DNA of 64,000 nt from Letharia columbiana (taxonomy: Eukaryota > Ascomycota > Lecanoromycetes > Lecanorales > Parmeliaceae). Made by a program: the position numbers and the translations under genes. Within the stretch, counting starts at the first letter, position 1, and every line of letters begins with the position of its first letter. The stretch lies in contig NW_023501038.1 in assembly GCF_014066305.1 (NCBI RefSeq), forward strand, positions 1,095,001-1,159,000, written 5' to 3'. The notes beneath the pieces are model-generated. The model was not told where the DNA came from and searched no databases. It saw only the letters and a list, made by a program, of their open reading frames with translations. Below are positions 57,406 to 64,000 of this stretch, in pieces.

Positions 57406-57625
57406 TCATACCTGTGACTTAGCATGAACATTGAGCACAGAGATGAGTCCACTCATATCGGTTTGCAGGATACTGCTCATATCGAAGGCTTCGGTCTTCT
57501 CGAAAATAGTGCAGAGCCTGGCTTATGCTCTCCTTCTCGCTTCGAGAAAAGCATTTGCCTCCTTCAGTCGCTGATTCTCTTCAGCAGATGGGGTCGGTTT
57601 TTCCTTCTCGTTGCGGTCATGTCCT
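57406..57625 (-). other. Coiled-coil coding relic
   Basis: A minus-strand frame reads EENQRLKEANAFLEARRRA, then TAA, then ARLCTIFEKTEAFDMSSILQ to a TGA at 57406-57408. A GTGAGT donor upstream (about 57700) hints at an exon boundary. The sequence is protein-like but broken. Its style resembles the coiled-coil pseudogene at 9826-10271. Confidence 0.3.
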
Positions 57626-58059
57626 GTTCTTATTTGGCACCACATATCCATATAATTGAGAGGCGAGACGAGATTTTCCTTGTTGCCTCGGACAGCAAAT
57701 ACTCACGCTATAAGTAAGTAGTCATTAAAATCACACCCAATAGACAAGGATCGGAGTCTTAGTGTAATAAAATAACTACTCTCTTCCAGTTGCAATCACT
57801 CCAAGTATTCCCAACTAATTTCTTTCGAAGGGTAGGATTGACCTGAAAGTTACTCTTTCCTGGATATGACCTATGGTTTTGCTCCCAACAATGATCTCGG
57901 AGCCCTGGGTTGGTCCAGATGGTACTCTTTCCTGGATATGATCCCTCGAATAGCTCCTAACTAGATTGATCTCGTAGCCCTTGATTTGATCAAAGAAATG
58001 CTCTCACAAAAGTGGAATCTTTTTGCATCTCTCGAGTTAACCCTGCCATCTCGGCGTCT
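57626..58059. other. Intergenic downstream of UreG
   Basis: Two similar motifs, 'ctctttcctggatatgac' near 57853 and 'ctctttcctggatatgat' near 57924, sit about 70 bp apart. No gene is supported. Confidence 0.4.
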
Positions 58060-59013
58060 TCAGACATCCCCACTTCCTTTCTTCTCCTCCCTCTTCCACC
58101 GCTCCATGCTGACCTCATACGCCCCGCTCCCTTTCCACGCACTCAAAACCAACCCCACGATATCCTTCACTCCCTTCCCATGCTTCACAACCGCGAAAAT
58201 CGTCGGTCCCCCATCCCTCATCCTCCCAGCATCCCTCTCCATAACCTTCATATCCGCCCCCACCGCCTCCGCCAAATCAACCTTGTTCACAACCAACAGG
58301 TCACTCCCCGTGATCCCCGGCCCCCCCTTCCTCGGCACCTTATCCCCCCCCGCCACGTCAATGACATAGATGATGAAATCCGCCAACTCCCGGCTGTAAT
58401 TCGCCGCCAGATTGTCGCCCCCGCTCTCAATCAGCAGCAGATCCGTGGCGAACCGGCCGTGCAGGGCCTGCAGCGCGTGCAGGTTCGCGCTGATGTCTTC
58501 GCGCACGGCGGCGTGGGGGCAGCCGCCGGTCTCGATGGCCTGGATGCGCGCGGCCGGGAGGGCGGCGTGCCGGGTGAGGAACTCGGCGTCCTCGCGCGTG
58601 AAGATGTCGTTGGTGACGGCGGCGATGCTGTAGGGGTCGCGCAGGGCGAGGCAGAGGGCGAGCATGAGCGCGGTTTTGCCGGATCCGACGGGGCTTTTGC
58701 GGGGGAGGGCGTCCATGTCAGCAGGCGTGGATTTTTTCTCTCCAACTCGTGCTCCGTGCGATGGTGGCTGCAGGGGAGGATGTCTGTGTGGGTGAAGGCG
58801 TGGCGTGAGAGCTTACCCACCGATTCCCACCGTGAAGGCTCGCTCGCTCCAATCTCGCCCGGATATTATCGGCATCGCTCGCTGTGTGTAGGAGCCGGGG
58901 CCGTCGAGTATCTCGTGTGAGTGGCCGTGTTCGGCGGCGTTGAATTCGTGGGAGTGAGAGTGGGGATGGGGAGGTAGGCCATCATGGCTATGGGTCTCTT
59001 CTGCTGTAGCCAT
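58060..59013 (-). CDS. ureG: Urease accessory GTPase UreG with His-rich N-terminus (276 aa)
   Basis: Exons are 58817-59013 and 58060-58693. The 123-nt intron with a TGCTGAC branch splits the P-loop Gly. The spliced P-loop GPVGSGKT is at 66-73. Other UreG motifs are [50 protein letters not shown], the guanine-specificity NKVD and a C-terminal VVKHGKGV. It hydrolyses GTP to drive nickel insertion into urease with UreD and UreF. The first 34 residues carry nine His (HPHSHSH, HGHSH), a metal-binding extension that may replace the bacterial nickel chaperone UreE in fungi and plants. Confidence 0.95.
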
Positions 59014-59245
59014 CGTGTTGGCTGTCAGTCGCGATGGCGAGGCCTGTCGTGATCGATAATGGGGGCGGAGGGATGTTGAAGCGGGGCTTTTGGGCAGAGG
59101 CCGGAGATAGGAGATAAAAAGACACGGATTTGCAGAGCAGGATCTTGCCCATGGTATTACGATTGAATCTGCCTCTCAAGATGACTTGTCCAAGCTATAC
59201 CTAACCCAACGTACAATGATGTCCAATAGAGAAGAATAAACCCTT

Positions 59246-62219
59246 TCAAGCTGACCACATACTGCGCTTCTCTCCGTGATCCTCTTGATCCGCACAGATA
59301 TTGTCCATTTCGCCTCCCCACCCAGTCCAACCTGGACCTAATTCATAACATTCCTCATCAGGTACCATAGCTCTGAAGCCATGCCCAGCAGCCCTGAAGC
59401 GCCAATTGTTCTGCGTTGGATGTTGCTGCCGCCATGCCCTCAATATCCAGAATCTCTCTTCATAGTCTTCAACCGTTGTTTCGATGCATTTCCGACGCCG
59501 GACTGGACCATAATCGTCCGCTACTAGGGCATACCCGCATGTTGACAAGTGATCATATCGAGGGAGAATTTTGCCGGACCATTCACACTGGCAAGGAGCC
59601 TCGCCGTTGTGCCATCTTGTATTGACTTTGTAATCGCTGAACTCTGCCTCGAATTGTAACTTCAGGGATCGCTCGGTACGTTTGGACCATTCGCCTCGAG
59701 ATCGCAAAAGTTCACGCAACAGGCGGTAAAGATAACCCAAGACGTAGTGGTTCCAGCTGTCGAGAAACGCGACGTTGAGTAGGCGCTCAACGCGTCGGTC
59801 CATTTCTGGCCACTTTGGATCTTGCTTTGGCCAGCACAAGGTCTCGGAGCGATTCGAAGCTGAGTCGAATAGCGTATAATGACCGTAGGTAAGCGCGCAA
59901 TAGAGCATTTGACGATGCAGAGCGGCATTTTTCGATCCATGCCTCTGTTTGATCGCTGGATACATTCGGGCAAATTTGCTCGGCGCGGTAGTATGGTCAA
60001 TCACGCGTTGTAGGAGTCCTTCCCATGTGCCACACTCCTCCCAATGTCCTTCGATGTCTTCCAATTGATGCTGTAAGGAACAATAGCGCACAATGCTCTT
60101 GGGCCCACAGCCCAGACAGACGACAGCGGAATGGTGGTAGTCCGAAATCGTGGCATCGCAGTCGGGCTTGCGGCATTCTAGGAGATCTCTGTCATGGCGC
60201 CAGATCTCGTAGCCAGCTGCTTCGCTGGCCTGATATTCGACCAATTTCTCCCGGACAAGAAAATCGGGGTGAGACTTGTGGGATCGGACATCATCCCAAC
60301 ACTGCTCGTGAGGCACAATGTGGACAGCACTTCCATCATTTTCGATTATTGGCTCATCATTCTCCGTTCTCTCGTGGGAGATGACGACTGAAGCTAGGAC
60401 AGAATGACCAAACTTCTCCATTCGCAACAAGGGTTGAGTACAGATATATGTCTTTGGCCTTCTCCAGAGCCATGTTCCTGCTTCTTCCAAAGTTTCGTCA
60501 ACCTTTGTATCAATGGCATAAGCCCACAATAGGCCTTGGACTCCGCTTCCATTGTTGTCTATCGATTTTGTTGTTAGAGAGAAGGGTATCGGCTTGTCTG
60601 CGGTAGTGATCAGATCCTCACAACAAACAATGTCGCCTGGGGAAAATATGACGTCTATTGCGATCTGTTCTAGATTTAGGACTTCCTGTGCTGTATGAGC
60701 TCTGGGTTCCTTGTGTTCTTTCGAAGCGGACTCTGGAGAGGTACGGTCCTTCTGTGACAATTCCTTGGCGATCAAAATTTGCTCTGGTGTGGTTTCTCCG
60801 TTATCTAGATTGAGCGACCGAGTCGCTGGCACTTGGCTTAGGTCACACTCTTCACGTCGAGGCCTTCTCCGCTCGGAAGAATCTTCAGTAGTAATCGATT
60901 TCTTTGCGGATTTCTTGCGGGGAGGTCGCTGCGTTGGGTAGGCGCTCACAGTGCAAATGGCTTCATGCCTGGTTCGCTTGTTACGAATTTGCTTCCCGCC
61001 TTGATTGTTCTTGGATGAGGACGCTTTCCCTCCCTTCGAGGACGTTATCGCAGCAGCAGGCTCTGCGGGCAGGGTTTTCTTCAGAGCCGACGTATCTTCC
61101 GGTACGCTGTTCTCTCCAAGAGTAGAATGTTCGATGAACATCACCCCATCAATACCATTCTCCGGGTTGGATACCACCCGCTTGTGCTTCAATACTGACC
61201 CAAGACCTTGGATTTCATCTGCATATACAAGTGGCTTTGGCCGCTGCGGGGCAGTTGGAAAGGGTCTTTCTGTGAGCTGAAAGGCCTTATTATCTGTCAC
61301 CGGAGGCTCCTTTGACATTACAACGTCCTCAATGCGGGGCTTACGTGACGTCAAGTAGACAAGAAGGCCGGCAAGGATCTTGCCAGCGTTGACCATTTTA
61401 GCCGTAGCTTCAGCAGTCTTGATGTCAATCTCAGTCAGGCTGATATTTTGGTCTTTGATGAGACTGGCATGCTGTATGGTTTCGGATGTTCGCTTGTCTT
61501 CGGCAGTACGATTTGACCGGTTGTCGCTCTGTATCTGGGGCCGTGTGAAGGGCAAGTGTGGTAGGTGGCTTCCCTGACATGTTGTAAGGATGACATCCAA
61601 GCTGGCGATCAATCAGGCTTCATCATCATAGACTTACAGGTGGCTTGCTGAAGAAAATCTTTGCAAGTGGAACAAGGGTCTTTGCGTACTGGTCCTGTTT
61701 CCGTCAGATCAGTCAAAAGAGCGTAAGGTTACGTACTGACCGGATCTTTAACTTTGATATTCCTGACAGATGCCAAGTGTTGACAAGTGTTGTTTGACGC
61801 GTTTATCTCAAACTCAATGTGGAAGGGGATCGCGCTTGGCTTCCAGTGTACAACACAATCTGTATCCGCGTAAAGCCCCTTCTTGTTCGCCTGGCGTCGA
61901 AAAGCACTGGCCACAGCATACTTTATCAAAGCTGGCCTCGTGTGCGCTATTGCGTTGCGTGCTGGGGCGTTGAGTGGTTGGATGACACCCTTGTCTCCAT
62001 GGAAAGAATATACGGGTAATCTAGACAACGGGTTGCCTTCGCCTTGACTCTGGCGAGCTCCGGCATTGTTTTGTTCGTTCTCAGCGATAATAAGTATTGT
62101 TGGTCCTATTACACTGTTGTGTCAGACGCAGGCAAGTTTTACTGCGAAAGACGTCAGTGGTAGTGAAACTTACTCCTGTGATCGTCTGCGCCATCCTCAG
62201 CGTCCATTACATTGCCCAT
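59246..62219 (-). CDS. Large zinc-finger protein of unknown function (931 aa)
   Basis: Exons are 62174-62219, 61741-62105, 61638-61694 and 59246-61573, with introns of 68, 46 and 64 nt. All joins keep frame. The N-terminal 150 aa form a possible domain (VYSFHGDKGVIQPLNAPARN, ADTDCVVHWKPSAIPFHIEF). A basic, disordered middle (SKGGKASSSKNNQGGKQIRN, KKSAKKSITTEDSSERRRPR) is followed by a Cys/His cluster at about 623-670 (CRKPDC, VVCLGCGPKSIVRYCSLQH, HWEECG). That cluster resembles a MYND finger with an extra CRKPDC pair. The C-terminal 250 aa are Trp-rich and end in GPGWTGWGGEMDNICADQ. Relatives are annotated only as hypothetical. It starts upstream of UreG on the same strand, 233 bp apart. The first exon is inferred. 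Confidence 0.7.
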
Positions 62220-63179
62220 TCCGCGCTAGATCTTTCATCTGTAGAAGCATATAGACTGAGCGAGTCGGCTGTAATGGTAATGAGATTAAAGCTGTGATGG
62301 CGTTGACACAACAATCGGGTTGTCGCTGGGAGACGTGCGCTACTCCGGCAGGTTTCTGTTTACATTTCCCGGTTGACACCTGCCCGTCACTTTGGCTGAC
62401 ATCATAGCGTAGAAGTCTCATAGATTCCACAAGCTTCCATTTCCCAGGACGTTTGTCTGGTGCTGCAGGGACCCGGCAAGACACTCAATCACATACCAGA
62501 AGGTTTCCATGTTATGAACTATCACGGCTCTCTGAATCAATATCTCTTCTCTTGGACAGTTGAATCACCTGTTGAGTCTCACTCATCTTTGCTTTCAGCG
62601 AGTTCCGAGGGCCACGGTTGAGGCGATGTCTAGATTGATGTACACTGAATTCTAGAGCCATCCGCAGTAATGGGTAAGCTTGCTAAGAAATTCGTTTGAC
62701 TTGGTCCTCATGAGTGCTTTTAAGGTTTCATCAAAGACAGAGGCGTCATGCGAGCTCAGTACAGCGCCAAGCATCTGGTACCTCAGAACATTGGCCAGAT
62801 TATCCCGAATAAAATCAATTGATTGGGTCAGGGATCCAGCAAGCAAGGCAAGGGTGGAGGGTACTACAGTAGAAGATAGCATGCAATAAGCCTTAAGTTC
62901 TGTTCTGTTCAGCGGTCAATTGCCCGCCAACGCTAGGCGGCTACCGTTTGAGGTGGAGTCTTTGGTATGCAGCTCAAGGCTGATGTAAGCTCACTACATT
63001 GCATGAAGTGCGTCCTCAATGGGTCCCCACCCACATGCTACCCCTCGTGCTCTCCTGCATCGATTGTAAAGTATCAAGTTTCTACCAGCTCGTGCGTGCT
63101 ACTCAAGTCCAACGTGTTTGTGATGCAGCGAGCCATTGAACAAGGATTCATATTGAAGCCACCCAAAGGCCATTGTTAA
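62220..63179. other. Intergenic, relic DNA
   Basis: No gene is supported. The region may include the lost 5' half of the P450 gene that follows, but I recognise no N-terminal P450 motif. Confidence 0.4.
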
Positions 63180-64000
63180 GCATGTCTCCTACTCATGGCA
63201 CCAGTGCTGCCCACCGAGTCAAATCGAGCATGGTGCAGAATGCGCTCACCCTCCTCATTGCTGGTATGTGACATTTTCGGGGCTTCTGTTTCCACGTGTT
63301 CACATTTTCTCAGGCCATGAAACAACTTCCGGCATGTCCAGCTTTCTGTTTATCATGCTTCTGAAGAAGCCCCGTGCCCTCAAAGCGGCTCAGAACGAAG
63401 TCGACAAAGTCATCGGTACCGGTCCCATAACCATAGATCACCTGAACAAGCCCCCTTACATCGCCGCGTGCATGCGAGAGACGCTCCAGCTCTGGCCCAC
63501 AGCCCTGGAATCCGCCTCGAGCCAGTGAGCAGCAAAGATGAGGACTTTCCCATGTATATTGGCCAAAATCGGTACAAGATTCGGGAGGGGGACGCCTTGA
63601 ACACCAATCTCGTCAAGAATCATCGAGATCCAGGGGTCTATGTGGTGAATGCGGAAAGTGTTAAGCCAGAAAGGATGTTGGATGAGGCGTTTCAGAAGCT
63701 GCCGCCGAGATCGTAGAAGGTTCGCTACCCTAACAATGAGACGTTCTTTTGCTAGTCAACTTGCTCTGCTAACAATTTCGGCCCTTTGGCAATGGTATGC
63801 GTGTCCTGCATCGGAAGGGCTTTTGCCTAGCAGGAAGGTCAAATTGTTATTGCGATGATACTGCAGAACTTTGACCTTCGAGACTCTGGCCCTACGTATG
63901 TCAAACCGATTGGCTTCTCGTTCCACGCGACTCTGCGTGATCGTCTTTACCCGGTTGAACTGGCAGGACGTCTTTGGGGTTATAAAGAGCCACATAAGCA
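63180..64000 (+). pseudogene. Cytochrome P450 (CYP505-like) pseudogene, cut by the window edge
   Basis: NALTLLIA joins across a still valid 50-nt intron (63264-63313) to GHETTSG, the I-helix oxygen-binding motif. Then come ALKAAQNEVDKVIG, an ExxR block (ACMRETLQLWPTA) and, after a one-base shift near 63506, EPVSSKDEDFPMYIGQ, HRDPGVYVV and PERMLDEAFQKLP. Two further frame changes lead to the heme loop FGNGMRV... with IGRAFA, TAG (expected Trp), then QEGQIVIAMILQNFDLR. The motif set is that of self-sufficient fatty-acid hydroxylase P450s (CYP505). The N-terminal half is missing. Any reductase part lies beyond the right edge. Confidence 0.75.

Overview
The window is genomic DNA of a filamentous ascomycete (Pezizomycotina; a Dothideomycetes-like fungus is my guess). 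The evidence is short introns (about 37-125 nt) with GT...CTNAC...AG signals, an Ime2/ImeB-type kinase, PRM1, cytochrome c with the fungal gene structure, a SidL/AceI-type siderophore acyltransferase, Rrp42, UreG, an Stc1-domain protein and a DUF7514 protein. No bacterial, phage, CRISPR or rRNA features are present. Exon structures were built by hand from splice signals and frame continuity, so ends are inferred where introns are listed.

Layout. 0-14.8 kb is a decayed accessory region: broken copies of a P-loop sulfotransferase-like gene, an arylsulfotransferase, a secreted Cys-rich protein, a coiled-coil protein whose duplicated repeat carries a stop, and a patatin-like phospholipase, with one small intact two-exon gene (9055-9417). 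14.8-30.1 kb is gene-rich core: siderophore N5-hydroxyornithine acyltransferase, a DUF7514 protein, an Stc1-domain protein, the Ime2-like kinase and exosome subunit Rrp42. 30.3-31.6 kb is AT-rich DNA that looks like a RIP-mutated transposon relic. 32.3-51.6 kb is core again: a mitochondrial-type membrane protein, a Lys-rich repeat protein, an eight-exon short-chain dehydrogenase divergent from cytochrome c, a membrane/coiled-coil protein, an MFS transporter, a type II membrane protein and PRM1. 52-58 kb is accessory: a degenerate five-unit tandem repeat, an ankyrin protein and an amber-interrupted gene. 58-62.2 kb holds UreG and a 931-residue zinc-binding protein of unknown function. The right end runs into a broken cytochrome P450.

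How the genes relate. There is no single operon-like pathway. Themes are metal homeostasis (siderophore acylation, nickel delivery to urease), sexual development (Ime2 kinase, PRM1), RNA surveillance and heterochromatin (Rrp42, Stc1 domain) and respiration (cytochrome c). The pattern most worth attention is the sharp division between intact multi-exon core genes and islands where recognisable families survive only as frameshifted or stop-bearing relics, often with introns still visible. I found no convincing new multi-gene system. The best candidates for undescribed biology are the 931-residue protein, the tandem-repeat gene near 53-54 kb, and the genes interrupted by a single stop.
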